Of a stretch of 9,188 nt of DNA, positions 1-5,468 are shown one piece after another. The stretch covers positions 1 to 9,188 of the forward strand of contig JABXGY010000405.1 of assembly GCA_016550395.1 (NCBI GenBank), given 5' to 3'. The translations under genes and the position numbers were made by a program. Within the stretch, counting starts at the first letter, position 1. Each line of letters begins with the position of its first letter. The notes below the pieces were generated by a model, which worked only from the letters and a program-made list of their open reading frames with translations, was not told the origin of the DNA and ran no database searches. Origin of the DNA: an archaeon. Its GTDB lineage: Archaea > Asgardarchaeota > Hermodarchaeia > Hermodarchaeales > Hermodarchaeaceae.

Positions 1-78
1 AGAACAAGCGAGATGGTGTACATCAAATTAATGAATCCAAAGTCGTCAATCAGTGGTAGCGGTTGGATTCTCGAATAG
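1..78 (+). CDS. Possible C-terminal tail of a gene entering from the left
   Basis: Frame 1 is open from the first base for 25 codons and ends in TAG at 76-78. The residues (beginning RTSEMVYIKLMNP and ending GSGWILE) have a plausible protein composition with a mix of hydrophobic and polar residues. No domain can be recognised in so short a piece, and an open frame of 25 codons can occur by chance. If real, it would converge with the regulator gene that ends at 413. Confidence 0.3.
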   Translation, partial: RTSEMVYIKLMNPKSSISGSGWILE

Positions 79-206
79 AGTCGTATCCAATTGCTAACCA
101 GATAAGGCATCATCGATTTCCTGGAGTCTTTCATCGCAATAGTCGTTTTTAATGATTCCTACACAGAATCGGTCAATCGGTTCAGTCACACCTCTCCGGT
201 TGGAAG

Positions 207-227
207 TCTTTTCTTGTTTAGAAAAGA
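207..227. repeat. Hairpin-forming inverted repeat, 7-bp arms
   Basis: TCTTTTC (207-213) and GAAAAGA (221-227) are perfect inverted arms around a 7-nt loop. The element lies in the non-coding region between two apparently converging genes, so it could be a transcript-end structure. It has no following T-tract on the plus strand, so a terminator call is not firm. Confidence 0.4.
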
Positions 228-250
228 GGGTCCTTATATCTTAGAACTAC

Positions 251-358
251 CACGTGTTATGTGACAATGAATAACACGTAATAGAATTTATTCGCAACAG
301 TACGTGTTAGTACTTATACACGGAAAGTCGTTGGAAGGTGTTTCTAACACGTGTTAGA
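251..358. repeat. Cluster of five ACGTGTTA half-sites with palindromes
   Basis: The 8-mer ACGTGTTA occurs at 252-259, 302-309 and 349-356 on the plus strand. Its complement TAACACGT occurs at 272-279 and 345-352. The first two copies form a perfect inverted repeat, ACGTGTTAT (252-260) and ATAACACGT (271-279), with a 10-nt spacer. The last two overlap to make the 16-bp perfect palindrome TCTAACACGTGTTAGA (343-358). A degenerate site (TATACACG) lies near 315-322. Such a cluster suggests several bound copies of a dimeric DNA-binding protein. It lies downstream of the flanking genes rather than in an obvious promoter, so an origin-type or chromosome-organising site, or the promoter of an unseen RNA, are alternatives to an ordinary operator. 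Confidence 0.7.
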
Positions 359-412
359 TAAGCTTACTCATACTCCAGAGTTTGAAGGTGTGTGTTTCTA
401 CATAAAACAAAG

Positions 413-1009
413 TTAGGATGACTGATTTTCGTGCTGGATTAGACCCAGCGTTTCTAATTTAATTTTTTGCTTCTCAAGATGCAACTTAGCTAATCGACTA
501 AGAAGTTTAAAGTAGAGGAGATCTGCTGTGTCTTCTTCGATCTCTTTATCTTCGTCAATCATCTTTTCAATGGTCTCTGCGATTTCTTGAGCATAGTCAT
601 CAATATGCCTGCCTACGAGTTGTTTATAGTCCCAGTTCTGATTTTCAAATTTGCCAAAAAGATAACCCCAAAGAAAGGTTTTGATGGGGAGAAGCTGTGC
701 TTCCTTCTCAGCCCGTGAAAGCACTGAAAGACGTGGTAGTTGCAAACTAGAGATAGCCCGGTAATATTTTCGCAGACCACCTCGGAAATACTCTTCGCGT
801 GTCCGTTCGATGAGGTTTTCATCTTCGAGACGGTTTAGATGATATCTGATTCGGCTTTTGCTGAGTCCTAGGATTTTTGAGAGTTCGCTCATCGAGTGTT
901 CACTTTCAGCAAGGTGGCGAAGAATGCTTGCAGTTATTGGGTGGACAAGCATTGAGGCCGACTTTGTTTGGCTCACTGAGCGAGCTTTCCGTTTTTGTAC
1001 CTTAGACAT
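413..1009 (-). CDS. ArsR-type winged-helix transcriptional regulator with helical C-terminal region
   Basis: The 198-residue protein has a basic N-terminal tail (residues 1-18, many Lys/Arg) and then a winged helix-turn-helix at about 22-85. The segment HPITASILRHLAESEHSMSE is typical of ArsR-like folds. The recognition helix is about 48-62 (LGLSKSRIRYHLNRLEDE) and the wing, with arginines and aromatics, runs to about 85. Residues 95-198 are mostly charged and helical, with an acidic stretch at about 145-160, and may serve for dimerisation or effector sensing. I see no Cys pair of the metal-sensing kind, so a metal signal is not indicated. It is likely a cytoplasmic DNA-binding regulator. A GGTG SD-like sequence lies about 8 nt upstream of the ATG. 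It diverges from the 81-residue gene at 1162, which it may control. The family call is fairly sure; the target and ligand are unknown. Confidence 0.8.
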   Translation of the reverse strand: MSKVQKRKARSVSQTKSASMLVHPITASILRHLAESEHSMSELSKILGLSKSRIRYHLNRLEDENLIERTREEYFRGGLRKYYRAISSLQLPRLSVLSRAEKEAQLLPIKTFLWGYLFGKFENQNWDYKQLVGRHIDDYAQEIAETIEKMIDEDKEIEEDTADLLYFKLLSRLAKLHLEKQKIKLETLGLIQHENQSS

Positions 1010-1037
1010 TCTTTCACACCCGCATTATATTTTTGAC

Positions 1038-1047
1038 GTATAGTAAA
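1038..1047 (-). promoter_or_regulatory. Possible TATA box for the ArsR-type regulator
   Basis: Read on the minus strand this is TTTACTATAC, an archaeal TATA-like element about 30-38 bases upstream of the ATG at 1009. It would place transcription start about a dozen bases or less before the start codon, giving a very short leader. Another AT-rich block at 1023-1034 is too close to the ATG to serve. Assigned from position and composition only. Confidence 0.3.
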
Positions 1048-1089
1048 CAAGTTCCCCAAAGATTTTTAGGTAACATTAGTAAAATAATC

Positions 1090-1150
1090 TAACGGTTAAA
1101 AACTATAACGGTCAAAAATTATACGAAACGCACATCATTCACTCAACGGT
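1090..1150. promoter_or_regulatory. Divergent promoter region with three AACGGT repeats
   Basis: Two imperfect 16-bp tandem units start with TAACGGT at 1090 and 1106, each followed by an A-rich run. A third AACGGT lies at 1145-1150. The second unit runs into AAAAATTATAC (1114-1124), a plausible TATA element about 40 bases before the ATG at 1162. The overlap of repeats and TATA-like element is what an operator for an adjacent regulator would look like, and the divergent ArsR-type protein is the obvious candidate. That link is inference. Confidence 0.4.
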
Positions 1151-1161
1151 TGGTTTGAGAA

Positions 1162-1407
1162 ATGAGCCTTGATACATCCGCGATTCAAACACAAAAGCGA
1201 AGGCTTGCCTCCCTCAAGGGATGGATGACCCGTCGTCAAGTAACCATCTTAACTGCACCACAATCTGATTCTCATTCGGTAGAATACAAGGGTCAATACT
1301 GGAGAAGCACGGCATGGTACGTCTCGCCAGGTGGCAGAGATGATGCCGAATTAGTGAAGAACTACATGGAGACGAAGAAGAAGCTCGATGAGCTTAGGGC
1401 AAGGTAG
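1162..1407 (+). CDS. Small protein of unknown function, 81 residues
   Basis: I do not recognise this family. The protein is basic and soluble. It has a Lys/Arg-rich N-terminal half (residues 11-25), a middle segment with aromatic residues (YKGQYWRSTAWYVSPGGRDD, about 42-61) that could be two short strands and a turn, and a charged C-terminal helix (about 62-81, ending KKKLDELRAR). There are no Cys residues, signal peptide or membrane segment. A TATA-like element precedes it by about 40 bases, and only a weak SD-like GAGA sits just before the ATG. It diverges from the ArsR-type regulator and lies 85 bases upstream of the cytidylyltransferase gene, which has its own strong SD. The composition and a promoter-like upstream region support a real gene, but no function should be assigned. 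Confidence 0.55.
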   Translation: MSLDTSAIQTQKRRLASLKGWMTRRQVTILTAPQSDSHSVEYKGQYWRSTAWYVSPGGRDDAELVKNYMETKKKLDELRAR

Positions 1408-1492
1408 CAAACGAACACTTTCTTCAATTGAGCTGAGAGGGAATTTTTCCGAATCCATTGTGAGTTTGTTATGTCTTCAAGGAGGGTAAAAT

Positions 1493-2212
1493 ATGAAAGC
1501 GGTGATTATTGCGGCAGGACGTGGTCGACGGCTTTGTCCTTTGACTGATAATCGTCCCAAACCATTGGTAAAAATTTTTGGAGAACCACTATTAGGATAT
1601 GTGATTGACAGTTTGCGCCAATTAGATGTAACAGACATCATTATCGTTGTGGGATATCACGGGGAATTGATACGTGATTATTTCGGTGAGGGTGCTAATT
1701 GTGGTGTTCAGATTCGGTACGTAAATAATCTTGAGTTCGAAAGGGGTAATGCCACATCAGTCTTGGCTGCGGAGCCTTTTCTTGAAAAGGATGCCCCGTT
1801 CTTGTTACTCATGGCGGATCACGTGATTGAACACTCACTAATTCGACATGCACTTAGAAATGTCGATCGGTACCCCTTTTTGTGTGTCGATCAATCTCCA
1901 CAGCATGAACAGCCTTTAGATGATGCAACACGCGTTTTAGTTGATTCAAATGGATACATTAGTAATATTGGGAAACAGATTCAGAAGTACAACGCCTTCG
2001 ATACCGGTGTATTTGTTCTTGATGCAGAAGTACTTGGGAAGATGCATTCTCTTTCTCTTGATGGACATCCTTTAGAATTGAATCAATGTTGGCAGGGGTT
2101 AATTCCTGACAACCTACGATTGTGGGCATGTGATGTATCAGGAATGTTTTGGTTTGATGTTGACACAGAGGAGGATCTCGATTTAGTAAAAGAAGTATTA
2201 GAGAATCTGTAA
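1493..2212 (+). CDS. Sugar-phosphate nucleotidyltransferase, probable CTP:inositol-1-phosphate cytidylyltransferase
   Basis: This 239-residue cytoplasmic enzyme has the nucleotidyltransferase fold throughout. It shows the N-terminal signature MKAVIIAAGRGRRLCPLT, with the nucleotide-binding GRGRRL at 9-14 and RPKP at 21-24. Further motifs are GNATS at 85-89, MADH at 107-110 (the metal-binding Asp position), DATRV at 144-148, FDTG at 169-172 and a C-terminal DVD at 222-224. MADH, the D-ATK/R segment, DTG-F-VLD and the W-FDVDT-ED ending resemble the cytidylyltransferase half of the bifunctional Archaeoglobus IPCT/DIPPS enzyme, as far as I recall that sequence. It would make CDP-inositol from CTP and inositol-1-phosphate. 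AAGGAGGGT (1479-1487) lies 5 bases before the ATG. The next gene is the matching CDP-alcohol transferase, which strongly favours this substrate. Another sugar or choline phosphate remains possible. Confidence 0.8.
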   Translation: MKAVIIAAGRGRRLCPLTDNRPKPLVKIFGEPLLGYVIDSLRQLDVTDIIIVVGYHGELIRDYFGEGANCGVQIRYVNNLEFERGNATSVLAAEPFLEKDAPFLLLMADHVIEHSLIRHALRNVDRYPFLCVDQSPQHEQPLDDATRVLVDSNGYISNIGKQIQKYNAFDTGVFVLDAEVLGKMHSLSLDGHPLELNQCWQGLIPDNLRLWACDVSGMFWFDVDTEEDLDLVKEVLENL

Positions 2213-2295
2213 AGGCGAAACGTTTTGGAAAATTTAGTAGATTTGTACCTATAACGATGTGGAGTAGTGGTTTCGCTTCGATTATGGAGGGAGAT

Positions 2296-2988
2296 ATGGA
2301 GTTGACTAAACCGGTGGAGGGGCAGAAAAAGACTTATGAAAAACCGACCGATGGAATCGTCGCTAGACACTTGAATCGTCGTATTTCACGGAGAATTACC
2401 CGAGGTATTCTAAAGTCGCGATTTGATATTACGCCTAATCAAATGTCTGTGGTCAGCAATGTAATCAGTATCCTTGGAGGGATTCTTTTGGCTACGCCTT
2501 TTCCTATAATTGGAGGGAGTATAGTTCAGCTTGGCAGCATCCTTGATGGCTGTGACGGAGAAATCGCTCGTGCCACAGGGCGGGAATCAAAATCTGGTGC
2601 TGTCCTTGACGCTATTCTGGATCGTATTGCTGATGGACTCGTAATTTTGGGGATGACAGTCTTTATCCTCCTCTATGTATCACTCCTTCCATTGAGTGTC
2701 GTGTTGAACCCCCAAATCTGGAGTGTTTTGGTTGTTTCCCTTGGATTTCTTGCCCTTGTTGGATCCTATGGTATTAGTTATTCTACTGCACGAGCAGAAG
2801 CCACGCTCAATGAGGAATATCCACGCATTATTGCAGGTCGTGATATCCGGCTTTTTGTTATCTTTATTGCGGGAGTATGTGCTCAAATACTCAGTTTGGC
2901 AATGTTAGTTTTTCTAATAATATTAGTGGTTCTTACGTTCTCAGAATTGGGATGGCGGATTATTAGAACGTGGAGAAAACCGCTCTAA
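2296..2988 (+). CDS. CDP-alcohol phosphatidyltransferase, probable di-myo-inositol-phosphate-phosphate synthase
   Basis: Using the start at 2296, this is a 230-residue integral membrane protein. The full family signature DG-x2-AR-x8-G-x3-D-x3-D is intact: D87, G88, A91, R92, G101, D105 and D109. Hydrophobic segments lie at about 50-82, 112-136, 142-160 and 185-213. The lead-in TDGIVARHLNRRISRRIT resembles the linker and start of the DIPP-synthase half of the Archaeoglobus IPCT/DIPPS enzyme. It should join CDP-inositol to inositol-1-phosphate (or another alcohol), giving the phosphorylated precursor of di-inositol phosphate, a compatible solute best known from hyperthermophiles. I chose 2296 because GGAGGGAGAT (2286-2295) directly precedes it; an upstream ATG at 2257 has no SD. 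It follows the cytidylyltransferase by 83 bases on the same strand. An archaetidyl-type lipid transferase is less likely given that partner. Confidence 0.8.
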   Translation: MELTKPVEGQKKTYEKPTDGIVARHLNRRISRRITRGILKSRFDITPNQMSVVSNVISILGGILLATPFPIIGGSIVQLGSILDGCDGEIARATGRESKSGAVLDAILDRIADGLVILGMTVFILLYVSLLPLSVVLNPQIWSVLVVSLGFLALVGSYGISYSTARAEATLNEEYPRIIAGRDIRLFVIFIAGVCAQILSLAMLVFLIILVVLTFSELGWRIIRTWRKPL

Positions 2989-2991
2989 ATG

Positions 2992-3831
2992 CTATTTTGA
3001 TACGAGTTTGGTCATGGTTCGTATACTGCGTTGGAGGCCAACCCACGACTTAACCTCTAATATAAATGGTCCAGAATATTGCACGGCATCTAATGTTTTA
3101 AGTACGCTTTTGAAGTTGATATCTCCCTGACCCAGAGCAAGATGCTCATCCTTGGTACCATTGTTATCGTGGAGGTGTACATTCACTAAATGTGGCGCAA
3201 TACCTCGTGCATAGTCATTGAGGTTACAGGAATAGGTATTTGCATGACCCACATCAAAGGTTGCTCGGCAGTATTTAGAGGATATTTCTCGGATTATTGC
3301 TAGGTGTTCATCCATGGTGGAAATTGTTTGGAGGTTGCGCTCACGCTGTTTGTTTTCAACAGACACTATTACTTGCAGGTTTTCAGCAATCTTAATGAGG
3401 TGTGAAAGTTGCTTTCGTAGGTTGTTCCAACTTTGTTGTAGGAATCGCTTAGGGTAGTCTCCTGGCAGGTTGCCTGGATGGAGGTCAACTATGGTTGCGT
3501 CGATGTCAGCAGCAAATATGATGGCCTCTTGGATTTGTTGCATAGATGCCGTTCCTATCTGCGGATTGAGGCTAGCAATATTTACGTCGTAATAAGAGGC
3601 ATGCACGATGGGGGTGAGAGCGTAGGATGTCAGAGTTTCCCGGATCTGTTTACGCTCAAGGGAAGATACATCCACAGGGAGTGCCAGTGGCTTTTCACAC
3701 ACTACTTCAACAAAGCCAACGCCAAGATTTGCACAACGTTGGAAAAAGGCTTCTAAGGTCTTTGCACAGCCAATATAGGTGGCTATTCCTAGTCGACGCA
3801 TAAACAAATCATTTCCACTATTCATCCTCAT
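2992..3831 (-). CDS. Sugar phosphate isomerase/epimerase-like TIM-barrel protein (xylose-isomerase-like)
   Basis: The 279-residue soluble protein matches the AP-endonuclease-2 / xylose-isomerase-like barrel. The first strand is RRLGIATYIG (12-21). Likely metal ligands are Glu159 (in VIVSVEN), Asp193 and His196 (FDVGHANTY), His219/His221 (VNVHLHDN) and Glu259 (FILEVKS). His77 and His118 are also at typical positions. The block DEH-LALGQGDINF (228-240) is characteristic of sugar isomerases and epimerases of this superfamily. The substrate cannot be read from sequence; inosose or another polyol derivative would fit the neighbouring inositol genes. It converges on the CDP-alcohol transferase with a 3-base gap between stops, so it is not in that operon. 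Starts at 3831, 3825 and 3801 are all possible. The 3801 start (MRRLGIATY) best fits the fold, while AAGGTTGA upstream favours 3831 or 3825. Confidence 0.8.
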   Translation of the reverse strand: MRMNSGNDLFMRRLGIATYIGCAKTLEAFFQRCANLGVGFVEVVCEKPLALPVDVSSLERKQIRETLTSYALTPIVHASYYDVNIASLNPQIGTASMQQIQEAIIFAADIDATIVDLHPGNLPGDYPKRFLQQSWNNLRKQLSHLIKIAENLQVIVSVENKQRERNLQTISTMDEHLAIIREISSKYCRATFDVGHANTYSCNLNDYARGIAPHLVNVHLHDNNGTKDEHLALGQGDINFKSVLKTLDAVQYSGPFILEVKSWVGLQRSIRTMTKLVSK

Positions 3832-3878
3832 TCAACCTTAATCAAGCCTTTTACATAGATTTTTGGTTCACTATCCTC

Positions 3879-3890
3879 TAAACATGTTTA
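3879..3890. promoter_or_regulatory. 12-bp perfect palindrome upstream of the TIM-barrel gene
   Basis: TAAACATGTTTA is a perfect palindrome lying 48-59 bases upstream of the minus-strand start at 3831, next to the run TTTAAAAAAAG. A TATA-like CTATGTAAAAG on the minus strand (3848-3858) lies between it and the gene. The location suits an operator, but a 12-bp AT-rich palindrome can also arise by chance. Confidence 0.3.
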
Positions 3891-3981
3891 AAAAAAGAGA
3901 AATTTAAGGCAATCATAAAATTGACACTACTATTAATGTCTCTTTCGCTGCGCCGATTACCTTGATTAGGTGTAGAATTCC

Positions 3982-4009
3982 AATAATGACAATTATCATT
4001 ATTTGTCAT
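3982..4009. promoter_or_regulatory. 22-bp near-perfect palindrome resembling a Fur/DtxR-type metal-regulator box
   Basis: Positions 3982-4003 form a palindrome with 10 of 11 base pairs matched. The only mismatch pairs C3990 with A3995. The core AATGACAATTATCATT (3985-4000) resembles the bacterial iron box (GATAATGATAATCATTATC). A further half-site TTGTCAT (4003-4009) is an inverted copy of ATGACAA (3986-3992). It sits in the middle of the 363-base region between the minus-strand TIM-barrel gene and the plus-strand LRR gene, so it could serve either. The remainder of this region has AT-rich TATA-like stretches (4066-4074, 4089-4097) and a short hairpin (4020-4025 with 4035-4040) but no convincing gene. 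Confidence 0.45.
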
Positions 4010-4194
4010 CCATTGTAGGAAGCGTAGGTTACTAACGCTTAGTTACTACTTTCTTGATTACTAAATTCATATAATCTGAGTTCTAGTGTCTTTTATTAAA
4101 GGTTGGGTCGTTTTTTGGCTTTGTTGCATACCCAAGGTACAAAAAGAAGGCTGAGAAATGTAGTCCAGAGTCTGAATAAGGAGATTTTGATCTC

Positions 4195-5058
4195 GTGGAA
4201 GATGTTGTCCTTAAATATTCTACATTAGAAGGAGACAAGGTGCAAGTCCAGATTTCTCCGGAAAAAACTGCTATCATATTTTATGAACGTGGTATTGTTG
4301 AGTTAGACCTCTCGGCTATCGACCGGCTTACAGAACTTGAAGAGCTTGATTTGCGAAGAAACCAATTGGTCCAAATTGATCTTACGCCTCTTCAACACTG
4401 TCCTAACCTGAAGAGTCTGCGGTTAAGTGGGAATCAATTAACCCAAATCGATCTTAGTTCGCTCAAACATTGCAAACGACTACGTAATCTGGGGCTAAGT
4501 AATAACCAGTTGGCTGAAATCGATTTGATCGCGCTTCAAAACTGTACGAAACTTCGAGAGCTTCATCTTTCAGATAATCAATTACGGAAAATTGATCTTT
4601 CCTCCCTTCAACATTGCACAAACCTTCAAGAAGTTAGTCTTAATTGGAACGAGCTTCTAGAAATCGATTTGACACCTCTAAAACGTTGTAGTCAGCTCAA
4701 AGATCTGATTCTTGACCGGAACCAGTTAACCGAAATCGATTTGATTCCGATAAAGCATTGTACGGACCTTCGAACCCTCAAGCTGAGTGATAACCAATTG
4801 ACCTCCATTGATTTGGATCCGCTTCGATATTGCCCAGAGTTAGAAATCTTGTATTTATCTGCAAATCCTTTTGGCAGGATTGATTTATCACCGCTCTTCG
4901 CCTGCCCATTTCTAGAGCTTTTTTCGCTTAATTCAGGTATTGAGTTGGTTGCCAAAGCTTCGCTTAGAGGTACTGAAAACATTCCACCGGCGATCCAAGA
5001 TTTGATAGATGAAATCACTTGGCAGGAAAAGGGATCCGCTTCAAGGAGTAATCCGTGA
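4195..5058 (+). CDS. Leucine-rich repeat protein with regular 23-residue repeats
   Basis: The 287-residue protein has a short N-terminal cap (1-33) and then about nine leucine-rich repeats from about 34 to 245, with a 23-residue period. The consensus is LxLSxNQLTxIDLxPLxHCxxL. The Asn of the LxxN ladder, the IDL strand and a Cys before the last Leu recur in nearly every unit. The final 40 residues form a non-repetitive helical cap. Such a protein should fold as an open solenoid that binds other proteins. There is no signal peptide, membrane segment or attached enzyme domain, so it is probably cytoplasmic and the partner is unknown. The start is GTG, chosen because AAGGAGAT (4178-4185) lies 9 bases upstream and no better ATG follows near the fold. 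It appears to be a single-gene unit. LRR proteins of this style are, as I recall, frequent in Asgard archaea. Confidence 0.88.
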   Translation: MEDVVLKYSTLEGDKVQVQISPEKTAIIFYERGIVELDLSAIDRLTELEELDLRRNQLVQIDLTPLQHCPNLKSLRLSGNQLTQIDLSSLKHCKRLRNLGLSNNQLAEIDLIALQNCTKLRELHLSDNQLRKIDLSSLQHCTNLQEVSLNWNELLEIDLTPLKRCSQLKDLILDRNQLTEIDLIPIKHCTDLRTLKLSDNQLTSIDLDPLRYCPELEILYLSANPFGRIDLSPLFACPFLELFSLNSGIELVAKASLRGTENIPPAIQDLIDEITWQEKGSASRSNP

Positions 5059-5097
5059 CCTGGTGGGCTTCAATCTAGCCAATGATGCTATCTGTAG

Positions 5098-5337
5098 GGC
5101 GGAGAGAGTACAGTATGGGGCTGCATTTTACATAAACTCGATATTGTTTTGCAGTTATTAGAGTAGATTGACGTCCCTGAGCGGAGTGAGTTGTGGAGTA
5201 GCTGGCTGAAAAAGTGGGGCCTTTGTTTCATTGTGAAAAACGGCTTTGTAGCTATTGAGGAGAGGTATAATGATGGGGAAAGATATTTTAGGGTACAATC
5301 AAATTCAAACCTGTGGTGTAATCTAGCGAGAATTTGA
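5098..5337 (+). pseudogene. Possible decayed or amber-interrupted small reading frame
   Basis: One frame stays open for 80 codons except for a TAG at 5164-5166, and ends in TGA at 5335-5337. The part after the TAG reads like protein, for example WLKKWGLCFIVKNGFVAIEE followed by RYNDGERYFRVQ, with alternating hydrophobic and charged residues. No clear start codon or SD precedes it, and I do not recognise a family. It occupies most of the otherwise empty stretch between the LRR gene and the DUF4392 gene. A remnant of a lost gene or a chance open frame are both possible. Confidence 0.2.
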
Positions 5338-5366
5338 GAAGTTCTATTGAACCTCAATGAGTAATT

Positions 5367-5402
5367 GCCCACTTCCTGTGGCTGAACACAGGCGGCTTTT
5401 TT
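5367..5402 (+). terminator. Hairpin plus T-tract, terminator- or attenuator-like
   Basis: CCTGTG (5375-5380) and CACAGG (5387-5392) form a perfect 6-bp stem with a 6-nt loop. It can be extended by GCC (5367-5369) with GGC (5394-5396). Six T residues follow at 5397-5402. This has the form of an intrinsic terminator on the plus strand. It lies only 66 bases before the start of the DUF4392 gene, so it either ends transcription from upstream or acts as an attenuator in that gene's leader. Confidence 0.6.
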
Positions 5403-5416
5403 CCTCATCATGAGGA
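5402..5416. promoter_or_regulatory. 15-bp inverted repeat before the DUF4392 gene
   Basis: TCCTCAT (5402-5408) and ATGAGGA (5410-5416) are perfect 7-bp arms around one central base. The element directly follows the terminator T-tract and lies 53 bases before the ATG at 5469, in a promoter or operator position. The gene itself has GAGGGA (5458-5463) 5 bases before its ATG. The regulator is not identifiable. Confidence 0.45.
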
Positions 5417-5468
5417 GAGTTTCTGTAGTTTCAAGAGTTGGGTATCTCTGGGAATATGAGGGAATACA

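Noticed and set aside
251..358. Short repeats that might suggest a CRISPR array
   Set aside because: The units are 8-16 bp, occur in both orientations and have uneven spacing; there are no constant-length repeats and spacers.
1..412. tRNA or other structured RNA gene in the left non-coding region
   Set aside because: No cloverleaf or GTTCRA T-loop could be found; only simple inverted repeats are present.
2257..2295. Longer start for the CDP-alcohol transferase at 2257
   Set aside because: No SD precedes 2257, while GGAGGGAGAT directly precedes the ATG at 2296.
2083..2370. Minus-strand frame across the junction of the two inositol-phosphate genes
   Set aside because: It is antisense to two well-supported genes and has a low-complexity Ser/His/Arg-rich translation.
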